Assembly (NCBI GenBank): GCA_002367255.1
Contig: DFBD01000065.1
Span: 1-21,638 of the forward strand
Origin: Rhodobacterales bacterium UBA3089
GTDB taxonomy: Bacteria; Pseudomonadota; Alphaproteobacteria; Rhodobacterales; Rhodobacteraceae
DNA length: 21,638 nucleotides
Direction of reading: 5' to 3'
Shown: in pieces, positions 1 to 7,320 of the stretch
Numbering within the stretch: the stretch's first letter is position 1
Layout of the letters: the number at the start of each line of letters is the position of its first letter
Program-made: the position numbers and the translations under genes
The notes under the pieces: model-generated
What the model was told of the DNA's origin: nothing
The model's database searches: none
The model's input: only the letters and a program-made list of their open reading frames with translations

Positions 1-84
1 ATTGCTTTGCAAATACATACTAGGAAATGCCATACTTTTCGAATAAACGTGCGTCTATAGCAGAATTAATGATGGAATAGTGTG

Positions 85-546
85 ATGAGTCGGATGGATG
101 CGCTCGATATTAAGATTCTCGAATCTTTGCAACGCAAGGGGCGGATGTCTAATGCGGAGATGGCGGACAAGGTCAACTTGTCGCCATCGGCATGTCATCG
201 CCGGATACAGCGGTTGGAGGAAGAGGGCGTTATCCGCGATTATGTGGCCCTGCTGAACCCGCGCGCGGTGAACAAACCCTCGACCGTGTTTGTCGAGATC
301 ACGCTGTCAGGGCAGGCGGACGAGTTGCTGGATGCTTTTGAACGCCAAGTTGCTTTGGTGCCGGATGTTCTGGAGTGCCATCTTATGGCGGGCACGGCGG
401 ATTATCTTCTGAAGGTTGTGGCGCAGGACACGGATGATTTCGCCCGTATCCATCGGCAGTATCTGGCGCGGCTTCCAGGTGTGGCTCAGATGCAGTCCAG
501 TTTTGCCTTGCGGACGGTGTTCAAGACGACCGCGATCCCGCTCTAA
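85..546 (+). CDS. Lrp/AsnC-family transcriptional regulator
   Basis: This is a 153-residue DNA-binding regulator of the feast/famine (Lrp/AsnC) family, which usually responds to an amino acid. The N-terminus (about residues 5-50) is the family's winged helix-turn-helix, with the recognition region around NLSPSACHRRIQRLEEEGVI. Residues 65-150 form the RAM ligand-binding/oligomerisation domain, including the MAGTADYLLKV segment. The length is typical of the family. A GTG codon sits just upstream at 82, but the ATG at 85 is the simpler start; neither has a strong ribosome binding site. The gene converges on azlD and their stop codons overlap by 4 nt. Lrp-type regulators often lie beside azlCD and control branched-chain amino acid export, so AzlCD is a reasonable target. 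That link is inference from position, and the specific effector cannot be read from the sequence. Confidence 0.93.
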   Translation: MSRMDALDIKILESLQRKGRMSNAEMADKVNLSPSACHRRIQRLEEEGVIRDYVALLNPRAVNKPSTVFVEITLSGQADELLDAFERQVALVPDVLECHLMAGTADYLLKVVAQDTDDFARIHRQYLARLPGVAQMQSSFALRTVFKTTAIPL

Positions 547-866
547 CCAAGAAGATAAAGCATCAGGTAAAGCGTCGCCATCCCGCCGAAAATCGCGCCC
601 AGAACACTGCGGAATATGCTGCCGATCAGCAGGGCCGTGGCGGCGGCGATCAGGCGGGCAGGGTCGATCTCGCCACCTGTGGCTTGCGGCCAGACAATCA
701 GCGGGGCGATCAGGCCGGGCATCACTGCGACCGGAACGTAGCGTAGGTGCCGCGTCATCCACGCGGGCAATTTCCGGTCGCCTACGAGGCCTATGAACGA
801 GAACCGTAGCAGGAAGGTGCCGATACCGAGGAAAATGATGGTTAGCCAAATATCCAAATTGCTCAT
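543..866 (-). CDS. azlD: AzlD-family branched-chain amino acid exporter small subunit
   Basis: This is a 107-residue inner-membrane protein of the AzlD family, the small partner of AzlC. Together they export branched-chain amino acids and toxic analogues. The protein starts MSNLDIWLTIIFLGIGTFLL and is almost entirely hydrophobic, with about four membrane segments and the family signature RFSFIGLVG...P.W....LRYVPVAVMPGLIAP. The frame is open further upstream, but the ATG at 866 is preferred because it overlaps the azlC stop codon as ATGA, the usual arrangement for this translationally coupled pair. Its 3' end overlaps the Lrp gene by 4 nt. The family assignment is firm; the exact substrate is not known from sequence. 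Confidence 0.93.
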   Translation of the reverse strand: MSNLDIWLTIIFLGIGTFLLRFSFIGLVGDRKLPAWMTRHLRYVPVAVMPGLIAPLIVWPQATGGEIDPARLIAAATALLIGSIFRSVLGAIFGGMATLYLMLYLLG

Positions 867-1576
867 TTGCGTGCCTCCAGCCATTTTTCGACTTGTGCGC
901 CGGTGATCATCGCAAGGACTGCCGCAACCATTAACCAAAGGTTATAGGGCATCCATGACAGGGCCAGCGAAACGATCACGGAAACGACTGCAGCGGCCAG
1001 ATGCGGCAAGCTTCGCAGGCTTGGTGCGACTATGGCGATAAAGGTGATCGGGATAGCGAAGTCCAGTGCGTATTCAGGTGGGATGGCGGAACCGGCCAAT
1101 CCTCCGATCAGTGAAAACCCGTACCAGAACGGAGCGATGGTTGAGATGACGCCGAAAAAGTAGGCGACCTTTTCGTTCAATGGCATTTCGGGTGAACGTT
1201 CGTATTTCTCGATCGAGACGCCGTAGGATTGATCCACCATGAAATACGACATTAGCACTTTTTGCCAGGTTAACGCTTTGCCCAGATGCGGGGTAAGCGA
1301 GGCTGAATACATTACCATTCGCAAGTTTACTGCAAGTCCTGTTAAGATTGCGACGAACACGGGGGCACCATCCACCAGCAATTGCACGGATGCAAACTGT
1401 GCTGCGCCCGCAATTACCAATGCCGTCATGGCCATGGTTTGGATCAGGGAAAACCCTGCCTCGGTCGCGACAACGCCGAAAAGCAGACCGAAAGGGGCGA
1501 TAACCAAAAGAAAGGGCGAGCCAGCGCGAACGCCTTGCCAAAATACACCGCGAGTTCTGGACATATCCGCCCCCAT
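863..1576 (-). CDS. azlC: AzlC-family branched-chain amino acid exporter large subunit
   Basis: This is an inner-membrane AzlC-family protein of about 237 residues, the large subunit of the AzlCD branched-chain amino acid exporter. It shows the family's N-terminal GVRAGSPFLLVIAPFGLLFG segment, a conserved GAAQFASVQLL motif, an internal SASLTPHL, and several long hydrophobic helices. The start at 1576 (MGADMSRTRG) is chosen because GGAGG lies 10 nt upstream. An in-frame ATG at 1564 (MSRTRG) is an alternative, and the longer open frame to 1624 would run into fdhD. The gene overlaps azlD by 4 nt and diverges from fdhD with only about 40 nt between starts, so the two promoters must overlap. Confidence 0.92.
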   Translation of the reverse strand: MGADMSRTRGVFWQGVRAGSPFLLVIAPFGLLFGVVATEAGFSLIQTMAMTALVIAGAAQFASVQLLVDGAPVFVAILTGLAVNLRMVMYSASLTPHLGKALTWQKVLMSYFMVDQSYGVSIEKYERSPEMPLNEKVAYFFGVISTIAPFWYGFSLIGGLAGSAIPPEYALDFAIPITFIAIVAPSLRSLPHLAAAVVSVIVSLALSWMPYNLWLMVAAVLAMITGAQVEKWLEARK

Positions 1577-1594
1577 GTTGCAAATTCCTCCATG

Positions 1595-1624
1595 CGTATA
1601 GCGCAGAGTTATTCCTTTGACCAA
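1595..1624 (-). promoter_or_regulatory. candidate azlC promoter inside the azlC/fdhD divergent gap
   Basis: Read on the minus strand, TTGGTC and TATACG are separated by 18 nt, with the ribosome binding site GGAGG shortly downstream. The match to the sigma-70 consensus is partial. The -35 element lies within the first codons of fdhD if fdhD starts at 1617. This is a weak call made from spacing alone. Confidence 0.25.
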
Positions 1625-2480
1625 TCAAGAGTTTTGCGACGTGACGAAACATTTGTTGATAAAACCTGATCCTGCCAATCCACGTCTGACACGTGGGGTG
1701 TCAGGCGTTGATCACAATGGTGAGGCGCAAGACATCCGCGTGGTCGAAGAGCGGCCTTTGACGATATATCTGAACGCGCAGGAAATCGTGACCGCGATGA
1801 CTATCGGAGATTTCCCGGAGTATTTGGCGGTCGGGTATCTGCGTAATCAGGGAATGTTACTGGCCGACGACGTAATCACGCGCGTAGATTTTGACGAGGA
1901 AGTCGAAACTGTCGTGGTGCGAACTGAACGCAAGACGGATTATGAAGAGAAGCTTAAGAAGAAAACGCGGACTTCCGGCTGTGCGGTTGGCACGGTTTTC
2001 GGTGATATGATGGAGGGGTTGGAAGGTGTGAAACTGCCTTCGACTCCGCTGAAAACCAGTTGGTTGTATTCGCTAGCACATCAGATCAACACCATGCCGA
2101 GTTTGTATCTAGAGGCCGGCGCGATACATGGTTCTGTGCTGTGTCGCGAGGATGTGCCGCTGGTCTATATGGAAGACGTCGGGCGGCATAATGCTGTCGA
2201 TAAAATCGCCGGCTGGATGATGCTTGAGGGCGAGAGCGCGGACGATAAAATCATGTATACGACCGGGCGACTGACATCGGAGATGGTTATCAAGACAGCG
2301 ATGATGGGGATACCTACGTTGGTCTCGCGGTCCGGTTTTACCGCTTGGGGCGTGGAAATCGCGCGGCAGGTTGGTCTGACCGTGATCGGCCGGATGCGCG
2401 GCAAGCGGTTCATTTGCCTTAGTGGCGAGGCGCGGTTGGAGTGGGACGCGGACATGCGTGCGGTAAAAGGCGAAGGATAA
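1617..2480 (+). CDS. fdhD: FdhD sulfurtransferase for formate dehydrogenase/Mo cofactor maturation
   Basis: FdhD passes sulfur from a cysteine desulfurase to the molybdenum bis-MGD cofactor, which activates formate dehydrogenases. The family signatures are clear: RPLTIYLN near residue 47, SGC near residue 122, MEDVGRHNAVDK, TTGRLTSEMV, and the C-terminal SRSGFTAWGVEIARQVGLTVIGRMRG. The length (287 residues from a TTG start) is normal. The start is uncertain: no good ribosome binding site precedes the TTG at 1617, and GTG at 1641 is another option. The loop usually carrying a CxxC pair reads C-A-V-G here, so only the first cysteine remains (Cys122, aligned by position with the functionally important first cysteine of E. 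coli FdhD). It is the first gene of a four-gene Mo-cofactor operon; mobA starts 7 nt downstream. Confidence 0.93.
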   Translation: MTNQEFCDVTKHLLIKPDPANPRLTRGVSGVDHNGEAQDIRVVEERPLTIYLNAQEIVTAMTIGDFPEYLAVGYLRNQGMLLADDVITRVDFDEEVETVVVRTERKTDYEEKLKKKTRTSGCAVGTVFGDMMEGLEGVKLPSTPLKTSWLYSLAHQINTMPSLYLEAGAIHGSVLCREDVPLVYMEDVGRHNAVDKIAGWMMLEGESADDKIMYTTGRLTSEMVIKTAMMGIPTLVSRSGFTAWGVEIARQVGLTVIGRMRGKRFICLSGEARLEWDADMRAVKGEG

Positions 2481-2486
2481 AATTTG

Positions 2487-3107
2487 ATGAAAGTTATTGG
2501 TGTAATTTTGGCGGGGGGTCAATCCTCGCGCATGGGTGGGGGCGACAAGTCGTTGCTGGACCTTGGTGGGCAAACGATTTTGGCACGCGTGGTCGCGCGG
2601 TTAGCCCCGCAAGTTGATAGGGTGGCGCTAAGCGCGAATGGAGATCCCGACAGGTTTTCTGCATACGGGTTGCCCGTGCTTGAAGATACAATCGCGGGTT
2701 ACGCGGGGCCTTTGGCCGGTGTTCTGGCTGGCATGGATTGGGCGCACGGGCAGGGCGCAGATTACATTGTGACAGCGGCGGCAGACACCCCGTTTTTCCC
2801 TGAAAGGCTGCTTGTTGCTTTGCAGGTGGCGCGGGAGTTCTCGGGTGCGCCGCTGGCTATGGCCATGACGCCGGACCCTGTGCGAAAGTTTGCCCATCAT
2901 CCGACGTTTGGCCTGTGGTCCGTGGCATTGCGCAAAGATTTGCGCGGAGCCTTGGAGGGAGGTGTTCGAAAAGTTGACCAGTGGACTGAACCACATGGTT
3001 GCGCCAAAATGGTGTTCAATTTCGATGGTGGAGATCCATTTTTCAACGTGAATACACCCGCCGATATGGCCGTAGCACGCAGTATGTTGAAGGAGTTCGA
3101 CGCGTGA
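2487..3107 (+). CDS. mobA: Molybdenum cofactor guanylyltransferase MobA
   Basis: MobA attaches GMP from GTP to molybdopterin, forming the guanine dinucleotide cofactor used by DMSO-reductase-family enzymes, including formate dehydrogenase. The 206-residue protein begins with the nucleotidyltransferase signature ILAGGQSSRMGGGDKSLL (residues 7-24), has the metal-binding aspartate in AAADTPFF (Asp100), and ends with the family's NVNTPADM near residue 190. The ATG at 2487 is chosen over a TTG one codon upstream; AAGG lies about 10 nt before it. It sits 6 nt after fdhD, and its stop codon overlaps the GTG start of mobB (GTGA), indicating one operon with coupled translation. Confidence 0.94.
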   Translation: MKVIGVILAGGQSSRMGGGDKSLLDLGGQTILARVVARLAPQVDRVALSANGDPDRFSAYGLPVLEDTIAGYAGPLAGVLAGMDWAHGQGADYIVTAAADTPFFPERLLVALQVAREFSGAPLAMAMTPDPVRKFAHHPTFGLWSVALRKDLRGALEGGVRKVDQWTEPHGCAKMVFNFDGGDPFFNVNTPADMAVARSMLKEFDA

Positions 3108-3601
3108 AAGTTTACGGAATTGTTGGCTGGAAGAACTCCGGCAAAACGACACTGGTGGAACGACTGGTGTCCGAGATAACAGCGCGCGGATTCTCGGTTT
3201 CAACGGTTAAGCATGCGCATCATACATTCGACGTGGATCACGAGGGGAAAGACAGTTTTCGTCACCGCGTAGCAGGGGCGAGCGAGGTGTTGTTGGCGAG
3301 CCGTAATCGCTGGGCGTTGATGCACGAAATTCGCGATGACGCGGAGCCGCCTCTAGCGAAATTTCTGGAGAAGCTTGCCCCTGTCGATCTGGTCCTGATC
3401 GAGGGTTATAAGCGTGATTGTCATGCAAAGCTGGAGGTACATCGTGCGGAAACCAAGCAGGGATTGTTAGTTGCGGAAGACGCGACGGTAACAGCAGTTG
3501 CCGCGAATTATGTGGTGGACGGGTTGTCGGTGCCGCAGTTTGAGCTGGATGACGTGAAGGCTATCGCCAGTTATATCCTAAAGGAGGTTGGCCTTGAGTA
3601 A
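3104..3601 (+). CDS. mobB: Molybdopterin-guanine dinucleotide biosynthesis adaptor MobB
   Basis: MobB is a small P-loop GTP-binding protein that assists MobA in making the molybdopterin guanine dinucleotide. The 165-residue product starts MKVYGIVGWKNSGKTTL, which holds the Walker A motif (residues 8-16). It continues with the family segments STVKHAHHTFDVDHEGKDS, HRVAGASEV and LIEGYKRD. The open frame extends upstream inside mobA, but the GTG at 3104 gives the normal MobB N-terminus and a 4-nt overlap (GTGA) with the mobA stop. The 3' end overlaps the moeA start by 8 nt. It is the third gene of the fdhD-mobA-mobB-moeA operon. Confidence 0.94.
   Translation: MKVYGIVGWKNSGKTTLVERLVSEITARGFSVSTVKHAHHTFDVDHEGKDSFRHRVAGASEVLLASRNRWALMHEIRDDAEPPLAKFLEKLAPVDLVLIEGYKRDCHAKLEVHRAETKQGLLVAEDATVTAVAANYVVDGLSVPQFELDDVKAIASYILKEVGLE
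3581..3587 (+). promoter_or_regulatory. strong ribosome binding site deciding the TTG start of moeA
   Basis: AAGGAGG matches the 16S anti-Shine-Dalgarno exactly and sits inside the last codons of mobB. Its 6-nt spacing picks TTG 3594 over TTG 3588 as the moeA start. Confidence 0.75.
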
Positions 3602-4853
3602 CCCCCCCAAATTATCCAACGATTGCTTTGCCCTGCCTCCGGGCGTGCATTGGACGCCGGTCGATGAAACCCTGGCGAGCCTTCGGGAAAGGGTGTCGGT
3701 TGTCACGGGCATCGAGCCCGTTCCCACCGTCGCGGCTGGTGGCCGCGTGCTGGCCGCCGATGTTGTGGCCAAGCGAAACAGCCCGCCTTATGCGAATTCG
3801 GCCGTGGATGGCTACGGGTTTGCATTCGCTTGTCTAGGTGATGGAGATCAGGCTTTGCCTTTGGCGAAAGGTCGTGCGGCGGCGGGCGGTCCGTTTGACG
3901 GAGTGGTTCCTAAAGGCAAAGCGTTACGGATTTTGACGGGGGCGATGGTGCCGGAGGGGATTGATACCATTGTGCTTGAGGAAGATGTAACCATCGAGGT
4001 AGGTGTCCTGAAGTTCGCAATGGGCCTTAAGAAAGGCGCAAATGTACGCCCAAAGGGCGAGGATGTGGCTGTTGGGCAAGCTGCCCTTTCCGCAGGGCGC
4101 ATTTTGCAGCCACAAGACTTGGGGCTGTTGGCGGCTGTGGGTGTGGATACCGTTCAGGTGCGCAAACGTTTGCGGGTAGCGGTGCTGTCAACGGGTGACG
4201 AATTGCGCCAAGTTGGCGAAGATATTGCGCCGCATCAGATTTACGATGCCAACCGCCCGATGCTGCTGGATTTGATCCGTCGCTGGGGGATGGAGTTGGT
4301 TGATCTGGGGCATGTGCGCGATGATGCGGATTTGGTTAAACAAATGTTAACGCACGGGGCGCGGGAGGCGGATGTTATCCTGACCTCGGGTGGGGCATCT
4401 GCGGGGGACGAGGATCATATTTCGGCGGCGCTTCAGGCGTCTGGTACTTTGAACCTTTGGCGCGTTGCCATAAAACCCGGTCGCCCATTGGCATTGGCGA
4501 TGTGGGAGGGGGTTCCCGTGTTCGGCTTGCCGGGTAATCCGGTGGCCGCATTTGTGACGGCCCTGATTTTTGCGCGACCGACGTTGTTGGAACTAAGCGG
4601 TGCTGGATGGGCGGAGCCTCGGGTAATGCATTTACCGGCAGCCTTTAGCAAAAACAAAAAACCGGGACGGCGGGAGTATTTGCGTGCAAAGATGAGCGCC
4701 AACGGCCACGTCGAGGTGTTCAAAAGCGAAGGCAGCGGGCGGATTTCCGGCCTCAGCTGGGCTGAAGGATTGGTCGAGTTGGAGGACGAAGGGCGCGAAA
4801 TCGCAAAAGGTGATACAGTCCGCTATTATCCGTTTTCTGAATTTGGCCTTTGA
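3594..4853 (+). CDS. moeA: Molybdopterin molybdenumtransferase MoeA
   Basis: MoeA inserts molybdate into adenylylated molybdopterin, the last step of basic Mo-cofactor synthesis. The 419-residue protein has the full domain set: the N-terminal NSAVDGYGFA (Asp72), ILTGAMVPEGIDTIVLEED (113-131), NVRPKGEDV, the central MPT-binding STGDELRQVG (199-208) and TSGGASAGDEDH (264-275), then IKPGRPLAL and GLPGNPVAAF, and a C-terminal beta domain. A TTG at 3594 is the likely start because a perfect AAGGAGG (3581-3587) lies 6 nt upstream; another TTG at 3588 directly abuts that site and is unlikely. It overlaps mobB by 8 nt and is the last gene of the operon, followed by a hairpin terminator. Confidence 0.94.
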   Translation: MSNPPKLSNDCFALPPGVHWTPVDETLASLRERVSVVTGIEPVPTVAAGGRVLAADVVAKRNSPPYANSAVDGYGFAFACLGDGDQALPLAKGRAAAGGPFDGVVPKGKALRILTGAMVPEGIDTIVLEEDVTIEVGVLKFAMGLKKGANVRPKGEDVAVGQAALSAGRILQPQDLGLLAAVGVDTVQVRKRLRVAVLSTGDELRQVGEDIAPHQIYDANRPMLLDLIRRWGMELVDLGHVRDDADLVKQMLTHGAREADVILTSGGASAGDEDHISAALQASGTLNLWRVAIKPGRPLALAMWEGVPVFGLPGNPVAAFVTALIFARPTLLELSGAGWAEPRVMHLPAAFSKNKKPGRREYLRAKMSANGHVEVFKSEGSGRISGLSWAEGLVELEDEGREIAKGDTVRYYPFSEFGL

Positions 4854-4859
4854 GCAAAA

Positions 4860-4885
4860 AAGACCGCAGGTTTCGCTGCGGTCTT
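4860..4885. terminator. bidirectional intrinsic terminator between moeA and the cytochrome c gene
   Basis: A perfect 10-bp stem (AAGACCGCAG with CTGCGGTCTT) encloses the loop GTTTCG. On the minus strand the stem is followed by a run of six T, a good rho-independent terminator for the cytochrome c gene. On the plus strand the 3' side is only moderately T-rich (CTTCGGGTT), so it ends the moeA operon less cleanly. It lies 6 nt past the moeA stop and 25 nt past the cytochrome stop. Confidence 0.85.
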
Positions 4886-4910
4886 CGGGTTCTGATATTA
4901 AGCATCCCGC

Positions 4911-5702
4911 CTATTCGGTCGGCAATGTTGCAGCGTAAGCCATCACGTCAATCGCATACTCAAGTGGAAAAGCGCGAAGATTGATCATCTGGACCCCTGG
5001 ATGGGCATTCAAAACCTTGTGCATAACCTCGTCCGGTGCGGCGGCGGCTTCGGTTCCGACATATTTGTGATTATCACCATCGCCCCAGTCCAGCATTCGA
5101 CCGTCAAAGCCATGACAGGCCGCGCAGGTTGTTTGGAAAATTCCGCGCCCACGATTGGGATCACCACCCACCATTGTACGGTTTTCTATATCGATAAACG
5201 GAGTCATATCTATCTGACCACGGCTGACAAAGAGTGCTACCCGCGCCATTTCCTCGTCGGTGATCATCTCTTGTGTGTAGGGGTGATTTTGATCCCGTAG
5301 AGTGATCATGATCGTGTCAACCGATTTACCTTCGGAACCGCCGATGCCAGAGATGCCAGTGAAATGACTTCCGCCAGCGTAGACACCGTCTTCGCCGTCG
5401 TAATCCCAGCCATGGCATTCTTTACAGCGCCAAGTAGTTGAGCCTGATTTTTGTCCGCTTGAGGGATAGGCTGGATTGGTTTCTTCCGGCTCGTCACGGT
5501 CAAGGGCGTTCCACCATTTATCGTAAATCCTACCACCTGAAGCGATGGTCCATGCTTCTGATTGGTGAAGCGGGGCTTCGTGGACAAACCCTTGTGCTTC
5601 TTCTTCATGCTTTGCCAATGCCGGAGCAGCGAGAATAAGTGTTGCGGCAAGCGTTGTCACAACTGTTATTTTGAATGAGATGGTCAAAGTTTTCTCCTTC
5701 AT
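4911..5702 (-). CDS. Secreted dihaem c-type cytochrome
   Basis: This is a periplasmic electron-transfer protein with two covalent haems, of unknown partner. About 263 residues: an N-terminal signal peptide ending ...LILAAPALA (cleavage near residue 30), then two haem-binding motifs, CKECH (93-97) and CAACH (193-197), each in a cytochrome c fold of about 100 residues. Met145 or Met132, and Met239, are possible axial ligands. The ATG at 5702 is used, but it lacks a spaced ribosome binding site. A TTG at 5687 has AAGGAG 6 nt upstream and would still leave a good signal peptide (MTISFKITVV...), so it may be the real start. The gene follows greA and a membrane protein on the same strand and ends at a strong terminator. 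A TsdA-like or other dihaem oxidoreductase role is possible but not shown. Confidence 0.87.
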   Translation of the reverse strand: MKEKTLTISFKITVVTTLAATLILAAPALAKHEEEAQGFVHEAPLHQSEAWTIASGGRIYDKWWNALDRDEPEETNPAYPSSGQKSGSTTWRCKECHGWDYDGEDGVYAGGSHFTGISGIGGSEGKSVDTIMITLRDQNHPYTQEMITDEEMARVALFVSRGQIDMTPFIDIENRTMVGGDPNRGRGIFQTTCAACHGFDGRMLDWGDGDNHKYVGTEAAAAPDEVMHKVLNAHPGVQMINLRAFPLEYAIDVMAYAATLPTE

Positions 5703-5719
5703 CCTGACCACACAATGAA

Positions 5720-5742
5720 TACCTTAGTATTATTGTAAGGTA
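5720..5742. repeat. inverted repeat upstream of the cytochrome c gene
   Basis: TACCTTA and TAAGGTA form perfect 7-bp arms separated by 9 nt (GTATTATTG). The dyad lies in the 59-nt gap between the membrane protein gene and the cytochrome c gene, ending 17 nt before the ATG. It could be an operator or a short mRNA hairpin. There is no T-run on the minus strand, so a terminator is unlikely. Confidence 0.4.
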
Positions 5743-5761
5743 AAGGGTGGCTAGAGAAAAT

Positions 5762-6757
5762 CTATCCAAACATTCCGGCAGTTCGCCCGAGCAGCATAAA
5801 TGCCCGGCCGGTTCGGGTATCCGCGAGCAGTTGAATTTCTGCGTCGCTGGCCCCTTCGACGAAGCTTTTCAGCATGATGTCGAAGCGTCGCAAAAAGTAT
5901 AACGAGCTGTCGCGGAATATCTGATCCGTCTTTTCGCGGGCCATGATGCGTTCCATTGCTTCGGGGGCGTTGATACCGCCGACAGCGCTGACACCTTCGC
6001 CGCGTGTGCCTTGAGCGAATACGCGCCAATCGTAGGCAGGGGCGGTTTCGGGGTGCAAGTCATCCATATAGATGCCTTCCTGAGCGAGGAGGTTCAAGAT
6101 GTCCTCGGCCGCGCGAAGCAAGCTGCCTGTGTCTTCGTCACGCTTTGCCAATCGCAAGGCGCGAAACCCTTCGGCATCTTTTTCGTCGCGCGGAAAATTC
6201 AAAGCGCGTAACAGATCTGGCAAATCTATGGATTTGTCAGCAGCCCTCGCATCAGAGGAGGGGGTAGGTTCTTTCGCGACTGGGGGGGGCGCTTGCATTT
6301 GCATCGCAGCCTGCATCTGACGCACGGAAGTAATCGCGGTTTCCATTTGTTTAATCTGGTTCGTCAAATCTGTGACCCGCTGTTGCAAGGTCTCTACGCG
6401 GCTGTCCTTGATCCTTGGCTGGGAAACGCCGCTTTGGCTTTGCGTAGTGCCGCCTGCGCGCAGATCTCGCAGTTCCCATTCTAATCGACGGGATTCGTCT
6501 TGAATTTGGAAGCTGCGTCGAATCAGAGCGGAGCCTAACCAGACGAATGCCAAAGGCAGGACCAGTACTATCAGGAAGAATATGATTTCCAGAAAGGCCG
6601 CGTCGCGTGGTTCGGCGATGTCGCCAAGCAACCCAAAATAGCCCGCCCCATACCCTGCAAGCAGGATCGTCCAGACGATTGACAGAATCGTGGCGATGAT
6701 GATCTCGCGTCCTTCAAAGACCGAGCGGGGCGTGACTTTTTCCAATGGGCCGAGCAA
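5762..6757 (-). CDS. Uncharacterised membrane protein with two TM helices and a coiled coil
   Basis: I do not recognise a named family. The 331-residue protein has two N-terminal membrane helices (about residues 19-45 and 55-79), then a charged heptad-like coiled coil (84-155, with ESRRLEWELRDLR and VETLQQRVTDLTNQIKQMETAI). A Pro/Ala linker follows (157-170), then a helical cytoplasmic domain of about 155 residues with DLPDLLRALNFPRDEKDAEGFRALRLAKRD and a C-terminal FLRRFDIMLKSFVEGASDAEIQLLADTRTGRAFMLLGR region. The start is a TTG at 6757, supported by GGAG 6 nt upstream. It follows greA by 31 nt on the same strand, so it is probably cotranscribed. It looks like a structural or scaffold protein at the inner membrane; no catalytic motif is visible. 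Confidence 0.8.
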   Translation of the reverse strand: MLGPLEKVTPRSVFEGREIIIATILSIVWTILLAGYGAGYFGLLGDIAEPRDAAFLEIIFFLIVLVLPLAFVWLGSALIRRSFQIQDESRRLEWELRDLRAGGTTQSQSGVSQPRIKDSRVETLQQRVTDLTNQIKQMETAITSVRQMQAAMQMQAPPPVAKEPTPSSDARAADKSIDLPDLLRALNFPRDEKDAEGFRALRLAKRDEDTGSLLRAAEDILNLLAQEGIYMDDLHPETAPAYDWRVFAQGTRGEGVSAVGGINAPEAMERIMAREKTDQIFRDSSLYFLRRFDIMLKSFVEGASDAEIQLLADTRTGRAFMLLGRTAGMFG

Positions 6758-6788
6758 TCGCGGCTCCTTTTATCTGTGGCTCTTAACC

Positions 6789-7259
6789 CTAGATATACTT
6801 AATCGACAGAATCTCGTAGGACTTTCCACCACCGGGGGTACGGACCTCGATGCTGTCACCCTCTTCTTTGCCGATTAAGGCGCGGGCGAGTGGGGATTTA
6901 AGGTTCAATAAGTTTGCTTCTATATCGGCTTCAGGTTCTCCGACGATCTGGTAGGTAACCTCTACGTCAGTTTCTTCATCGACAAGTTCGACCGTGGCGC
7001 CGAACTTGATCGTGCCGGACATTTTGGTCACGTCGATGACGTCGGCAAGGCTGATAATGCCTTCCAGTTCTTTAACGCGGCCCTCGATGTGGCTCTGTTC
7101 TTCACGCGCGGCGTGGTATTCGGCATTCTCGGACAGATCACCATGCTCGCGGGCTTCGGCGATTGCACGGATAACGGCAGGGCGTCGCTCGGATTTCAGA
7201 ACTTTTAGTTCCGCATCAAGCTTCTTGAAACCTTTGGTTGTCAAAGGGATCTTTTCCAT
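6789..7259 (-). CDS. greA: Transcription elongation factor GreA
   Basis: GreA binds the secondary channel of RNA polymerase and stimulates cleavage of the transcript in backtracked complexes, rescuing stalled elongation. The 156-residue protein is full length. The N-terminal coiled coil starts [19 protein letters not shown] and carries the tip motif [18 protein letters not shown], with the catalytic acidic pair Asp41 and Glu44. The C-terminal FKBP-like domain includes [28 protein letters not shown] and [11 protein letters not shown]. The ATG has GGAG 8 nt upstream. It is the first gene of a minus-strand group with the membrane protein and cytochrome c, and it diverges from ETF-QO across about 176 nt. 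Confidence 0.96.
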   Translation of the reverse strand: MEKIPLTTKGFKKLDAELKVLKSERRPAVIRAIAEAREHGDLSENAEYHAAREEQSHIEGRVKELEGIISLADVIDVTKMSGTIKFGATVELVDEETDVEVTYQIVGEPEADIEANLLNLKSPLARALIGKEEGDSIEVRTPGGGKSYEILSIKYI

Positions 7260-7320
7260 AATTGTCTCCGGTCCGTGTGGTTTTAGTTAATATCTGATCG
7301 AACATAGGTTTGTGTAGAAG

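Noticed and set aside
1..84. A gene fragment or known operator at the left edge
   Set aside because: The 84 nt are AT-rich upstream sequence of the Lrp gene; I see no reading frame, strong promoter or convincing repeat.
307..849. A 180-codon minus-strand open frame across lrp and azlD
   Set aside because: It overlaps two well-supported genes in other frames and its product is Arg/His-rich with no recognisable domain.
5720..5742. The inverted repeat as a terminator for the membrane protein gene
   Set aside because: The stem is only 7 bp, AT-rich, and followed on the minus strand by TTCATTGTG rather than a T-run.
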